From NCBI GenBank assembly GCA_964490725.1, contig CAZBDU010000080.1:1-25579 (forward strand): a stretch of DNA of 25,579 bases, read 5' to 3'. Positions 7,056-15,308 of the stretch are shown here, piece by piece. This DNA comes from CAZBDU01 sp964490725. Its GTDB lineage: Bacteria > Spirochaetota > Spirochaetia > SZUA-6 > DRHE01. A program made the translations under genes and the position numbers. Each line of letters begins with the position of its first letter. Within the stretch, counting starts at the first letter, position 1. A model generated the notes under the pieces. The model searched no databases and had not been told where the DNA came from. It saw only the letters and a program-made list of their open reading frames with translations.

Positions 7056-8603
7056 GTGAAGACACTCACAAGCTCCACGCTCTCGTTGCGCGACCTGCTC
7101 GGGGGGGAGTACATCGATGCCGTGATCGCGGCCCGCGCCGTCAGCTCGGGCGAGGACAGGGCGGCCCTCGAGGCGGCGGCGGCCGAGAGAGTCGATCTGT
7201 ACCCGGAGGCGTTCCGCAGGCGCGGGGACGAGCTGCTCCGCCTGGTCGGCCGCCAGGTGGCCCCGCCCCTGCGGCGCTCCGCGGCGGGGGCTTCCACCGC
7301 CTCCTTCAACAAAGCCACCCGGGTGAACAAGGCGCCGCTGGCCGGCTACGGGTTCATCCGCATCGGAGAGGACGGCCGCGCCTACCTGGTCTCCAAGAGC
7401 GAGCACTACCACGCCTCCGTGGGCCACTCCTTTCCGGGCTACCGCCTGGTGGACAACGCCAGGAGGCTGGGAATCGCCAACGTCACCCACAACAACACCC
7501 GCGGCCACATCACCCGGCTGCTGGAGGAGGAGCTGGTCCGCACGGCCGGCGGGCTGCCCAGGGGCGACCGGGGCGCTCTGGAGAGGAGGATCGCCTCCCA
7601 GGCCCCCCGCGTGCTCAACCGGGTGATCAACCTGGAGACCGGAAGCCTGGCGGTGGAGGCGGCGCTGAAGATGATGCTGGCGCGCTTCTACCGGCTGGAC
7701 GGGACCGCGCCCGCCCCCGAGCACGAGGGCCGCACCCCGGTGTTTCTGGTCATTGCGGACAACGAGGAGGGACTGACGGCCAACTACCACGGCACCACGA
7801 TCCTCACCCAGATGATGCGCGGCATGTGGCCGCAGCTCTACCGGGGCCTCGCGGAGAAGGGCCTGTTCGCGATCCGGGGGGTGCGCATCAACGATCCCGA
7901 GCACTTCCAGGCCGTCTTCCGCGAAAGCAACCGGGGCGACCTCCGGGTGGCCGGGTTCTTTCACGAGCTGATCCTGATGAACTATGGCGGCATCCACCTG
8001 GAAGAGGGGTTCCTGCGCCGGGCGCACGAGCTGTGCAACCAGGAGGGGGTGCCGACCTGCGTCGACGAGATCCAGTCCTGCATCTGGAGCCCCGAGCTGT
8101 TCCTCTTCCGCGAGTACGGGCTGGAGCCGGACTTCGTGTCCGTGGGCAAGGGGTTCCCGGGCGGACAGTACGCGGCCTCCCGGATCCTGGCCACCGCTGC
8201 CATGGACAATCTCAACCAGTTCGGCGCCCTGGTGACCAACGGTCAGGAGGAGCTGGCCTCGCTGTCCTACCTGGTGACCATGGAGTTCGCCCAGGCCAAC
8301 GCGGAGCACACCCGCGAGGTGGGGGACTATTACGCGGCGGAGCTCGCCGGGCTGGCCTCCCGCCACGGCGACTCCGTGGAGCGCATCGAAGGGCTTCGCC
8401 ACCTGTCGGCCATCTTCTTCAGGAGCGAGGAGAAGGTGGCCCGTTTCATCGAGATTCTGAACGACGCCTGCATCGACATCAGCGCCCACACCTACAAGGC
8501 CAAGTGTCCCCCCTCCGCGCTGACCAAGCTGCCCCTTACCGCCACCTCCGCCATGGTGGACTTCCTGGTGGCGAAGATGCACGACGCCCTCAAGTCCCTG
8601 TAG
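7056..8603 (+). CDS. PLP-dependent class III aminotransferase of unknown substrate
   Basis: The 515-residue protein shows the class III (omega) aminotransferase landmarks. These are a glycine/threonine cofactor loop, LETGSLAVEAALKMM (193-207); the PLP-ring aspartate in CVDEIQSCIW (Asp337, Glu338); and the Schiff-base lysine Lys365 in VGKGFPGG. The family usually has a glycine where this protein has Cys342. An N-terminal extension of about 80 residues precedes the recognisable fold, and the protein is longer than the usual 420-450. The GTG at 7056 is chosen because AGGAGA lies five bases upstream; GTG 6993 would begin before the -10 box. It is the first gene of an operon with a Gfo/Idh/MocA oxidoreductase nine bases downstream and an AraA-like isomerase, pointing to a keto-sugar, cyclitol or sugar-derived amine as substrate (inference). 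Confidence 0.87.
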   Translation: MKTLTSSTLSLRDLLGGEYIDAVIAARAVSSGEDRAALEAAAAERVDLYPEAFRRRGDELLRLVGRQVAPPLRRSAAGASTASFNKATRVNKAPLAGYGFIRIGEDGRAYLVSKSEHYHASVGHSFPGYRLVDNARRLGIANVTHNNTRGHITRLLEEELVRTAGGLPRGDRGALERRIASQAPRVLNRVINLETGSLAVEAALKMMLARFYRLDGTAPAPEHEGRTPVFLVIADNEEGLTANYHGTTILTQMMRGMWPQLYRGLAEKGLFAIRGVRINDPEHFQAVFRESNRGDLRVAGFFHELILMNYGGIHLEEGFLRRAHELCNQEGVPTCVDEIQSCIWSPELFLFREYGLEPDFVSVGKGFPGGQYAASRILATAAMDNLNQFGALVTNGQEELASLSYLVTMEFAQANAEHTREVGDYYAAELAGLASRHGDSVERIEGLRHLSAIFFRSEEKVARFIEILNDACIDISAHTYKAKCPPSALTKLPLTATSAMVDFLVAKMHDALKSL

Positions 8604-8612
8604 GAGAACGAC

Positions 8613-9761
8613 ATGGCGCGCAGAAAAGTGAAGTTCGGAATCATCGGCCTGGGACTGATGGGCCGGGAGTTCGGCAGCGCCGCCGCGCGCTGGTTTCATC
8701 TGGCCGGGGAGGGACCGGTGCCTGAGATCGTGGGAGCCTGCGACGCCAACCCGGCCGCCCAGGGCTGGTTCCGGGACAACTTTGCCTCCCTGAAGATCCT
8801 CACCACCGACTACCGGGACCTGCTGGGCTCCGCCGAGATCGAGGCGGTGTACTGCGCGGTGCCCCACCATCTCCACCAGGCCCTCTACACGGACATCCTG
8901 CGCTCCGGGAAGCACCTCATGGGGGAGAAGCCCTTCGGGATCGACCGGAAGGCCAACGACGCCATCCTGGCGGAGCTCGCGAAACACCCCGAGCTGGTGG
9001 TGCGCTGCAGCTCCGAGTTCCCCTACTTTCCGGCCTGCCAGCGGTTGATCGGCTGGGTGCGCGAGGGCCGCCTGGGACGCGTCATGGAAGTGCGGGCAGG
9101 CTTCCACCACTCCAGCGACATGGACGTGAGCAAGCCCATCAACTGGAAGCGCATGGTTCAGTTCAACGGCGAGTACGGGTGCATGGGCGATCTGGGCATC
9201 CACACGCAGCACGTTCCCTTCCGCATGGGCTGGATTCCCAGGACGGTGTACGGGGTGCTCTCCAACATCGTGCCGGAGCGGCCGGACGGCAAGGGCGGGA
9301 CGGCCGCCTGCCAGACCTGGGACAACGCCACCCTGGCCTGCCGGGTGGATCACCCCGACGGATACTCCTTCCCGATGTTCCTGGAAACCAAGAGGCTGGC
9401 CCCGGGGGCCACCAACAACTGGTACATCGAGGCGGACGGCCTCCAGGCCTCGGTGCGCTTCAACACCAGGGAGCCCAAGTCCTTCTACTACCTGGAGACC
9501 AGGGGCAAGGAGCAGGCCTGGTCCCGGGTGGACCTGGGCTACGCCACTGCCATCCCCGGGATCACCGCCTCCATCTTCGAGTTCGGCTTCCCGGACGCCA
9601 TTCTCCAGATGTGGGGCAGCTACCTCCAGGAGCTGGAGGGCCGGGTGCCGGCGTTCGGCTGCGTCACCCCGGAGGAGACCCGCATCTCCCATGCCGTGCA
9701 CACCGCGGCGCTCGCCTCCAACCGGAGCGGCTCGGCGGAGCCGGTGCGGCTGACGGGTTGA
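8613..9761 (+). CDS. Gfo/Idh/MocA-family NAD(P)-dependent oxidoreductase
   Basis: The 382-residue protein has an N-terminal Rossmann fold (FGIIGLGLMG, about residues 8-17) and the family hallmark EKPFG, followed by a C-terminal alpha/beta substrate domain with GDLGIHTQHV. Relatives oxidise or reduce hydroxyls of sugars, inositols and related polyols. The ATG at 8613 lies nine bases after the aminotransferase stop; the Shine-Dalgarno sequence (AGGAGA) overlaps that stop codon, so the two are probably translationally coupled. The pairing suggests this enzyme makes or consumes the keto group on which the aminotransferase acts. That reading follows from known dehydrogenase/aminotransferase pairs and is not shown by the sequence. 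The exact substrate is unknown. Confidence 0.92.
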   Translation: MARRKVKFGIIGLGLMGREFGSAAARWFHLAGEGPVPEIVGACDANPAAQGWFRDNFASLKILTTDYRDLLGSAEIEAVYCAVPHHLHQALYTDILRSGKHLMGEKPFGIDRKANDAILAELAKHPELVVRCSSEFPYFPACQRLIGWVREGRLGRVMEVRAGFHHSSDMDVSKPINWKRMVQFNGEYGCMGDLGIHTQHVPFRMGWIPRTVYGVLSNIVPERPDGKGGTAACQTWDNATLACRVDHPDGYSFPMFLETKRLAPGATNNWYIEADGLQASVRFNTREPKSFYYLETRGKEQAWSRVDLGYATAIPGITASIFEFGFPDAILQMWGSYLQELEGRVPAFGCVTPEETRISHAVHTAALASNRSGSAEPVRLTG

Positions 9762-9837
9762 CCCGGGCGGGAGAAAACGCCACGCTGTTGCAGGCTGTCC
9801 GCACCCGATTCCTCGAAAAGCGGTGGAGGAGAGACCG

Positions 9838-11226
9838 ATGAATCCGAAAGTGGGCCTGCTGGGCCTCTATCTGAAGCTGTACGACGAGGTGGAGCCCGAA
9901 AAGCGCGAACGCATGGACGGCTTCTACGGGCAGGTCGCCGGGGAGCTGCAGCGCCGCGGGACGGAGGTGGTGACCGCCCCCCTGTGCCGGGTGCGGGAGG
10001 AGTTCGAATCCGCGGTGCGCCGCTTCGAGCAGGAGGGAGCGCTGGCCATCGTCACCCTGCACCTGGCCTACTCCCCCTCGCTGGAGTCCGCACCGGCCCT
10101 GGCCAGGACCCCGCTGCCGGTCATCGTCTGCGACACCACCCCCGCCGCCGGCTACGGCCCGGACCAGAGCCCGGAGGAGCTGATGTACAATCACGGCATC
10201 CACGGCGTGCAGGACATGTGCAACCTGCTCCTGCGCCACGACAAGCCCTTCGTCCTGGAGGCCGGCCACTGGCAGGACTCGGACGTGCTGGACCGGGTGG
10301 CGCGCCACGTGAGCGGCGCCCACATGGCCGCCCACATGCGCAGCATGCGGGCGGGCCTCATCGGCCAACCCTTCGAGGGAATGGGCGACTTCCACGTCGC
10401 CCCCGCGGCGCTGCGCAAGTCCATGGGCGTGCAGGCCGTCCCCCTGAAGCCTTCCGTGTTCCGCACCCTCCTGGCGGCGGTGAGCGATGAGGAGGCCGCC
10501 CGCGAGGAGGAGGAGGATCGGGGGCGTTTCACCTGGAGCAAGGCGAGCCCCGAGGCCGTTCGCCGCTCGGTGCGCACCGGCCTGGCCCTGCGCAGGTGGA
10601 TCGCCCAGGAGCGGCTGGGCGCCTTCTCCTTCAACTTCCGGCACATCGACCGCTCCTCGCCGCTGGAGACCGTACCCTTCCTGGAGGCCAGCAAGCTGAT
10701 GGCCCAGGGAATCGGCTACGGCGGCGAGGGGGACCTGCTCACCGCCTCCCTGGTGGGGGCCCTGGCGGCGGTTAACCCCGAGACCAGCTTCACGGAGATG
10801 TTCTGCCCGGACTGGAAGAACGGCTGGATCTATCTCAGCCACATGGGGGAGATGAACTGGCGTCTGGCCGACGGCAAGCCCAGGCTGATCGAGATGGACT
10901 ACCACTTCAGCGACACCGGCAAACCGGCCCTGGTGGCCGGGCGCTTCAGGCCGGGGCGCATCCTGCTGGTGAACCTGGCCCCTCTGGGGGAACAGCAGTA
11001 CCGTCTCATCATCGCTCCGGCGGAGATGATCGAGGTGAAGGGCAGGGACAAAATGGAGAAGAGCGTCCACGGCTGGTTCGAGCCGCAGCTGCCCCTGGCG
11101 GACTTCCTGGCCGCCTACAGCTATCTGGGCGGAACCCATCACCTGGCCCTCACCTATCAGGAGGACGCCACCTCCGTGGAGACCTTCGGGGAAATGATGG
11201 GCTGGGACACCGTGGTGGTGTCCTGA
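9838..11226 (+). CDS. L-arabinose/L-fucose isomerase-superfamily protein, AraA-like
   Basis: The 462-residue protein matches the landmarks of L-arabinose isomerase in order. MYNHGIHGVQDMCNLLLR and then EAGHW fall in the middle domain. In the metal site, Glu297 (GGEGDLLTA), Glu320 (TSFTEMF), His335 (LSHMGEM) and His434/435 (GGTHHLALT) sit where AraA has its two glutamate and two histidine manganese ligands. It should therefore bind a divalent metal and interconvert an aldose and a ketose. It is shorter than AraA (about 500 residues), and no arabinose genes such as araB or araD are present. The ATG at 9838 has GGAGGA seven bases upstream; an earlier GTG at 9823 is less good. It follows the oxidoreductase by 76 bases and is the last gene of the operon. 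The sugar substrate is not predictable. Confidence 0.85.
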   Translation: MNPKVGLLGLYLKLYDEVEPEKRERMDGFYGQVAGELQRRGTEVVTAPLCRVREEFESAVRRFEQEGALAIVTLHLAYSPSLESAPALARTPLPVIVCDTTPAAGYGPDQSPEELMYNHGIHGVQDMCNLLLRHDKPFVLEAGHWQDSDVLDRVARHVSGAHMAAHMRSMRAGLIGQPFEGMGDFHVAPAALRKSMGVQAVPLKPSVFRTLLAAVSDEEAAREEEEDRGRFTWSKASPEAVRRSVRTGLALRRWIAQERLGAFSFNFRHIDRSSPLETVPFLEASKLMAQGIGYGGEGDLLTASLVGALAAVNPETSFTEMFCPDWKNGWIYLSHMGEMNWRLADGKPRLIEMDYHFSDTGKPALVAGRFRPGRILLVNLAPLGEQQYRLIIAPAEMIEVKGRDKMEKSVHGWFEPQLPLADFLAAYSYLGGTHHLALTYQEDATSVETFGEMMGWDTVVVS

Positions 11227-11229
11227 AGC

Positions 11230-11251
11230 GCCGCCTCCCGCCGCAGGCGGC
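11230..11251. terminator. Hairpin between convergent genes, possible bidirectional terminator
   Basis: GCCGCCT-N8-AGGCGGC is a perfect 7-bp inverted repeat that almost fills the 26-base gap between the AraA-like gene and the convergent aldo/keto reductase. No U-tract follows on either strand, so intrinsic termination is uncertain. Confidence 0.4.
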
Positions 11252-11252
11252 T

Positions 11253-12233
11253 CTAGCGGTTGACGCCGCTCATGTCGGCGTAGCGGTCCCCGGCGGCCGC
11301 CTCCGGTGGAAACGCCTGGTCCAGCTCCGCCAGCTCCGCCTGGGAGAGCTGCACGCCAGCGGCGCCGACGTTCTCCTCCAGGTAGCTGCGGCGTTTGGTC
11401 CCGGGGATGGGCACCACGTCCGGGCCCCGGTGCAGGAGCCAGGCGATGGCCAGCTGCGCAGGGCTCACACCCTTCCCCTCCGCCAGCTCCCGGACGCGGC
11501 GTACCAGCTCGAGGTTCCTGGCAAAGTTCTGACCCATGAAGCGGGGAGAGCTGCGCCGAAAGTCCTCGGGCTCCAGGTCCTCCGGGCTTTGGATCCTCCC
11601 GGTCAGGAAGCCCCGCCCCAGGGGACTGTAGGCTACGAAGCCGATGCCCAGCTCGCGGCAGGCCGGCAGGATCTCCCGCTCCGGCTCCCTGCTCCAGAGC
11701 GAATACTCCGTCTGCAACGCCGACAGGGGATGCACCGCGTGCGCCCGGCGCAGGGTGGCGGGGGAGGCCTCGGAGAGGCCGATGTGGCGCACCTTGCCCT
11801 CCTTCACCAGAGCGGCCATGGCGCCCACCGTTTCCTCGATGGGCGTCTCGGGGTCCACCCGGTGCAGGTAGTACAGGTCGATCGTCTCCACTCCCAGGCG
11901 CTGGAGAGAGGCCTCGCAGGCCCGGCGCACGTACTCGGGGCGGCCGCTGATTCCCAGCCGGCTGCCGTCCTCCCCGCGGCGCACGCCGAACTTGGTGGCC
12001 AGCACCACCCCGTCCCTGCGCCCCTCGATGGCCCGCCCCACCAGCTTCTCGTTGGTGAACGGTCCGTACATGTCGGCGGTGTCCAGGAAGGTGACACCCA
12101 GCTCGATCGCCCGCTGGATGGTGGCCACCGACTCCTGCTCGTCCCGGGCGCCGTAGAACTCGGACATGCCCATGCACCCCAGCCCCAGGGCCGAGACCAC
12201 CAGTCCCTGCCTGCCCAACCTGCGTCGCTCCAT
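11253..12233 (-). CDS. Aldo/keto reductase
   Basis: The 326-residue protein is a complete NADPH-dependent aldo/keto reductase with a TIM-barrel fold. The catalytic tetrad is visible: Asp51 and Tyr56 in DTADMYG, Lys81 in TKFG and His124 in YYLHRVDP. The C-terminal cofactor motif IPGTKRRSYLEENV is also present. The opening MERRRLGRQGLVVSALGLG and the overall length match the branch that reduces diverse aldehydes and ketones (YhdN/AKR11-13-like). The ATG at 12233 is preceded by AGGAGA at normal spacing and by a clear promoter. The gene is divergent from the pirin gene and convergent with the sugar operon. A role in carbonyl detoxification or sugar reduction is possible; the substrate is not readable. 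Confidence 0.94.
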   Translation of the reverse strand: MERRRLGRQGLVVSALGLGCMGMSEFYGARDEQESVATIQRAIELGVTFLDTADMYGPFTNEKLVGRAIEGRRDGVVLATKFGVRRGEDGSRLGISGRPEYVRRACEASLQRLGVETIDLYYLHRVDPETPIEETVGAMAALVKEGKVRHIGLSEASPATLRRAHAVHPLSALQTEYSLWSREPEREILPACRELGIGFVAYSPLGRGFLTGRIQSPEDLEPEDFRRSSPRFMGQNFARNLELVRRVRELAEGKGVSPAQLAIAWLLHRGPDVVPIPGTKRRSYLEENVGAAGVQLSQAELAELDQAFPPEAAAGDRYADMSGVNR

Positions 12234-12250
12234 GCTCGTCTCCTGCCTTG

Positions 12251-12280
12251 AACATAGAGACGCATGTGGCGCGGGGTCAA
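12251..12280 (-). promoter_or_regulatory. Promoter of the aldo/keto reductase gene
   Basis: On the minus strand TTGACC (12275-12280), an 18-base spacer and TATGTT (12251-12256). The -10 lies about 17 bases before the ATG, and AGGAGA falls between them. Confidence 0.5.
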
Positions 12281-12304
12281 GCGCGGCCCCAGAGGCGGCG
12301 CCTC

Positions 12305-12334
12305 CCGCCGGCTGTTGCAGAAACGGGCCGGCGG
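12305..12334. repeat. 8-bp inverted repeat upstream of the pirin gene
   Basis: CCGCCGGC-N14-GCCGGCGG is perfect. Its loop holds TTGCAG (12315-12320), the best -35 candidate for the pirin gene, followed after 17 bases by a poor -10, TAGGCT (12338-12343). It could be an operator, but in GC-rich DNA chance is a real alternative. Confidence 0.35.
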
Positions 12335-12365
12335 AATTAGGCTTGTGGAGGAAAAGGAGGATCCC

Positions 12366-13274
12366 ATGGCGGCAATCCGCAAGATCGCCAAGGTGTGGGA
12401 GAGCCGCCCCACCCTCGAAGGGGCCGGGGTGAGGCTCAGGAGGGCGTTCGGGTACCAGCAGGTCCCGCAGCTGGACCCCTTCCTGCTGCTGGACGACTTC
12501 CATTCCCACGACCCCGCGGACTATCTCAAAGGCTTCCCCTGGCATCCGCACCGCGGCATCGAGACCATCACCTACATGCTGCAGGGGGTGGTGGAGCACG
12601 GGGACAGCATGGGCAATCAGGGAGTGATCCGCTCCGGGGACGTGCAGTGGATGACCGCCGGCAGCGGCATCATCCACCAGGAAATGCCCAAAGGGGACCG
12701 GGAGCGCAGGATGTGGGGCTTCCAGCTGTGGGCCAACCTGCCGGCCTCCCACAAGATGATGGATCCCCGCTACCGGGACGTGCGCCGGGAGCAGATCCCC
12801 GAGGTGGGAGCCGCCGGCGGGGCCACGGTGCGGATCGTGGCCGGCGAGGTGAACGCAACACGCGGCCCGGTGGAGGACATCGTGACGCGGCCGGAGTACC
12901 TGGACGTCAGGGTCCCTGGGGGCGGCGAGTTCGCTCATCCCATCCCGCCGGGCCACCGGGCCTTCGCCTACACCGTCGGGGGCAGCGGCTACTTCAGCCC
13001 CGAGCGCGACCCCTACGCCTTCGAGGCGGTGGCCGCCAGCTACTTCGAGCTGAACCGGGACTGCCGCATCGGCGCCGGCACCCTGGTGCTCTACGGGGAC
13101 GGCGAGGAGGTGCAGATCACCGCCGAGTCGGAGCTGCGCTTCCTTCTGGTGTCGGGCAAGCCCATCGGGGAGCCCGTGGCCTGGTACGGGCCGATCGTCA
13201 TGAACACCCAGGAGGAGCTGCAGATCGCCTTCGACGAGTACCGGCGGGGTGCCTTCATCAAGACCGGCGCCTGA
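12366..13274 (+). CDS. Pirin-family protein (bicupin, iron-binding)
   Basis: The 302-residue protein has the pirin N-terminal cupin with the metal ligands in their usual pattern: His60 and His62 (WHPHRGIET), His104 and Glu106 (GIIHQEM). The GDVQWMTAGSG motif and a C-terminal cupin ending in GEPVAWYGPIVMNT are typical. Bacterial pirins include quercetin 2,3-dioxygenases and redox-responsive regulators of metabolism; which applies here cannot be decided. The ATG at 12366 is preceded by AAAAGGAGG at a five-base spacing, one of the strongest ribosome binding sites in the window. The gene is divergent from the aldo/keto reductase and stands alone. Confidence 0.94.
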   Translation: MAAIRKIAKVWESRPTLEGAGVRLRRAFGYQQVPQLDPFLLLDDFHSHDPADYLKGFPWHPHRGIETITYMLQGVVEHGDSMGNQGVIRSGDVQWMTAGSGIIHQEMPKGDRERRMWGFQLWANLPASHKMMDPRYRDVRREQIPEVGAAGGATVRIVAGEVNATRGPVEDIVTRPEYLDVRVPGGGEFAHPIPPGHRAFAYTVGGSGYFSPERDPYAFEAVAASYFELNRDCRIGAGTLVLYGDGEEVQITAESELRFLLVSGKPIGEPVAWYGPIVMNTQEELQIAFDEYRRGAFIKTGA

Positions 13275-13305
13275 GCGGCGGCTTCCGGCCCGCCCGCGGC
13301 GGAGC

Positions 13306-13431
13306 TCAACGCGGGGGAGCTCCCCTGCGGTGCAGCTTGTCCCGGTACATGGCCCGGTCCGCCTGCATCAGCAGCTCGTTCAGGGTGGCCGGTTTCCGGA
13401 TCTTCGGAGCCGGCGCAAGCGCACCGCGCCG
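13306..13431 (-). pseudogene. Remnant: C-terminal tail of a GGDEF domain
   Basis: Directly after the pyruvate kinase stop codon, in the same reading frame, about 41 codons remain open and end in a TGA at 13306-13308. They encode TLNELLMQADRAMYRDKLHRRG, matching the last helix and strand of GGDEF domains, as in the ADRALYDAKRGGGNR ending of the intact gene at 3134-3868. No catalytic part and no usable start codon remain. It is either the 3' stump of a deleted diguanylate cyclase gene or a tail cut off by rearrangement. A GGGGAGCTCCCC palindrome lies inside it. Confidence 0.75.
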
Positions 13432-15207
13432 TCAGCCCGGGGTGATCTCTCCCTCGTAGATCACATGGGCGTCGCCGTGCAGCGACACCGTGCTCCCGTC
13501 CTGGAGCTGGTCCATCGCCTGGGGAACCGCGCCGATCAGCACGATCTCCGGCTGAAGCCTGCGGATCTCCTCCCAACTCAGGTAGGAGGACTCCTCCATG
13601 ATGATGCCCGCAAGGCGCTCGATCAGCGGAGCGAACTCGCGAGTGAGGAATCGGGTCAACAGCACGGCTCCTCCAGGCGTCCCCAGCTCCTCCAGCCTGC
13701 GGGCGGCCTCCGCGGCGTCCCCGGCCTTCAGGAGCGTGCCGGAGCGGAAGCCTCCGAATCCCACCTTGCCCTTGCCCAGCACGTTGCCCAGGAAGACCAC
13801 CCGGACCATGTTGAGCATGATCGGGGAGTGGATGGGCACCCCCGCCAGGATCACCACCTTCTCGGCGCCGCGGACGAACCCGCCCTCCACGGCGGCCTGG
13901 AGGGCGTTGTCCAGCATGGCGTCGGAGTTGTTCACCAGCTCGCCCCGCACGGGCACCACTCCCCAGTACAGCAGCAGCTGCCGGGCCACCTCCTCCGAGG
14001 GGGTCACCGCCAGGATGGGCTGCCGCGGACGGTACTTGGAGATGAGCTTGGGTGTGGTGCCGTGCAGCGTCGGGGCCAGGATGGCCGAGGCCGCGATCTC
14101 CCTGGCCACCAGGAAGGCGCTGCGGGTCACCGACTCGGCTATGTCCTGGTTGACGTCCTCCAGCCGGAAGAAGCGCCGCACCCTGGACTCGTACTCCGGG
14201 GATTCCTCGACGGCCCGGGCGATGCAGTCCATGGTCCTGACCGCCAGCACCGGGTACTTCCCGGCGGCGGTCTCCCCCGAGAGCATCACCGCGTCGGTGC
14301 CGTCGAAGATGGCGTTGGCCACGTCGGTGGCCTCCGCCCGCGTGGGCTTGGGGTTGTGCATCATGGAGTCCAGCATCTGCGTGGCCGTGATCACCGCCTT
14401 GTTGCGGGCGTGGCACTTGAGGATGATCCGCTTCTGGGCCAGGGGGATCTCTTCGGTGGGAAGCTGCACCCCGAGATCGCCCCGGGCCACCATGATCCCG
14501 CCGGAGACGCGGATGATGTCGTCGATGTTCGCCAGTCCCTCCTGGTCCTCGATCTTGGCGACGATCTGGATCTGAGAGCCGGCCTCCGCCAGGATCTGGC
14601 GGATCTCCAGCACGTGCTCCGCCCTGCGCACGAAAGAGGCCGCCAGGAAGTCCATGTTCTCCTGGACGGCGAAGCGGATGTTGGCGCGGTCCTTGTCGGT
14701 GATGGCCGGAAGGCGGATCTGGATGCCCGGGATGTTCACGTTCTTGTGGGGGCCCAGCTCTCCGCCGGTGCGGACCAGGCAGCGGACCAGGCTGTCTTCC
14801 ACGGCCACCACCTCCAGGTCGATCTGGCCGTCGGCGATCAGGATGTGCCCCCCCGCCGAGATCTGCTCGGGAAGGTACGGATAGGTGATGCTCACCACCT
14901 CCGCGGTGCAGGGCCGCTGCCCCGCGGTGACGGTCACCCGCCTTCCCGGCTGAAGGCTCACCGTTCCGCCGCCGGCCACCTCACCGGTGCGGATCTCGGG
15001 GCCCTTGGTATCCACCAGGAGCGCCGCGGGGATGCCGGTCTCACGGCTGGCCTCCCTGAGCCTGGCCGCCATGGCCCGGTGGTAGGCGTGGTCGCCGTGC
15101 GCCATGTTGAAGCGGGCCACGTTCATGCCGCTCCGCAGCAGCTCCCGTAGCACCGCGGGGTCCTCCGTGGCCGGTCCCAGGGTGCAGACGATCTTGGTCT
15201 TGCGCAT
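13432..15207 (-). CDS. pyk: Pyruvate kinase with a degenerate extra C-terminal domain
   Basis: The enzyme transfers phosphate from phosphoenolpyruvate to ADP at the end of glycolysis. The 591-residue chain opens with MRKTKIVCTLGPAT and shows the substrate/metal residues in FNMAHGDH and DTKGPEIRTG, the catalytic lysine in AKIEDQEGL, MVARGDLGVQLP and the signature region ITATQMLDSM. Classical enzymes have about 470 residues; the last 110 here resemble the extra C-terminal domain of Bacillus-type pyruvate kinases, related to the PEP-utiliser mobile domain. In that domain the usual TSHAAV stretch carrying the histidine is replaced by YLSWEEI, so it cannot be a phosphohistidine domain. The start ATG 15207 lacks a good Shine-Dalgarno sequence and lies only about 13 bases after the predicted transcription start. 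Confidence 0.95.
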   Translation of the reverse strand: MRKTKIVCTLGPATEDPAVLRELLRSGMNVARFNMAHGDHAYHRAMAARLREASRETGIPAALLVDTKGPEIRTGEVAGGGTVSLQPGRRVTVTAGQRPCTAEVVSITYPYLPEQISAGGHILIADGQIDLEVVAVEDSLVRCLVRTGGELGPHKNVNIPGIQIRLPAITDKDRANIRFAVQENMDFLAASFVRRAEHVLEIRQILAEAGSQIQIVAKIEDQEGLANIDDIIRVSGGIMVARGDLGVQLPTEEIPLAQKRIILKCHARNKAVITATQMLDSMMHNPKPTRAEATDVANAIFDGTDAVMLSGETAAGKYPVLAVRTMDCIARAVEESPEYESRVRRFFRLEDVNQDIAESVTRSAFLVAREIAASAILAPTLHGTTPKLISKYRPRQPILAVTPSEEVARQLLLYWGVVPVRGELVNNSDAMLDNALQAAVEGGFVRGAEKVVILAGVPIHSPIMLNMVRVVFLGNVLGKGKVGFGGFRSGTLLKAGDAAEAARRLEELGTPGGAVLLTRFLTREFAPLIERLAGIIMEESSYLSWEEIRRLQPEIVLIGAVPQAMDQLQDGSTVSLHGDAHVIYEGEITPG

Positions 15208-15227
15208 CAGCTAGAGTCTCTGACTCA

Positions 15228-15256
15228 ATTCTGGCCGCCGGCACCGGCCGCGTCAA
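15228..15256 (-). promoter_or_regulatory. Promoter of pyruvate kinase
   Basis: On the minus strand TTGACG (15251-15256), a 17-base spacer and CAGAAT (15228-15233). The short inverted repeat GAGTC-TCT-GACTC (15214-15226) covers the predicted start site and may be regulatory. Confidence 0.5.
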
Positions 15257-15308
15257 GCTCGGTGTCCGCTGTCGCGTTCAGTCGGCGAGGGGTCGAGGGC
15301 GGCCCCGC

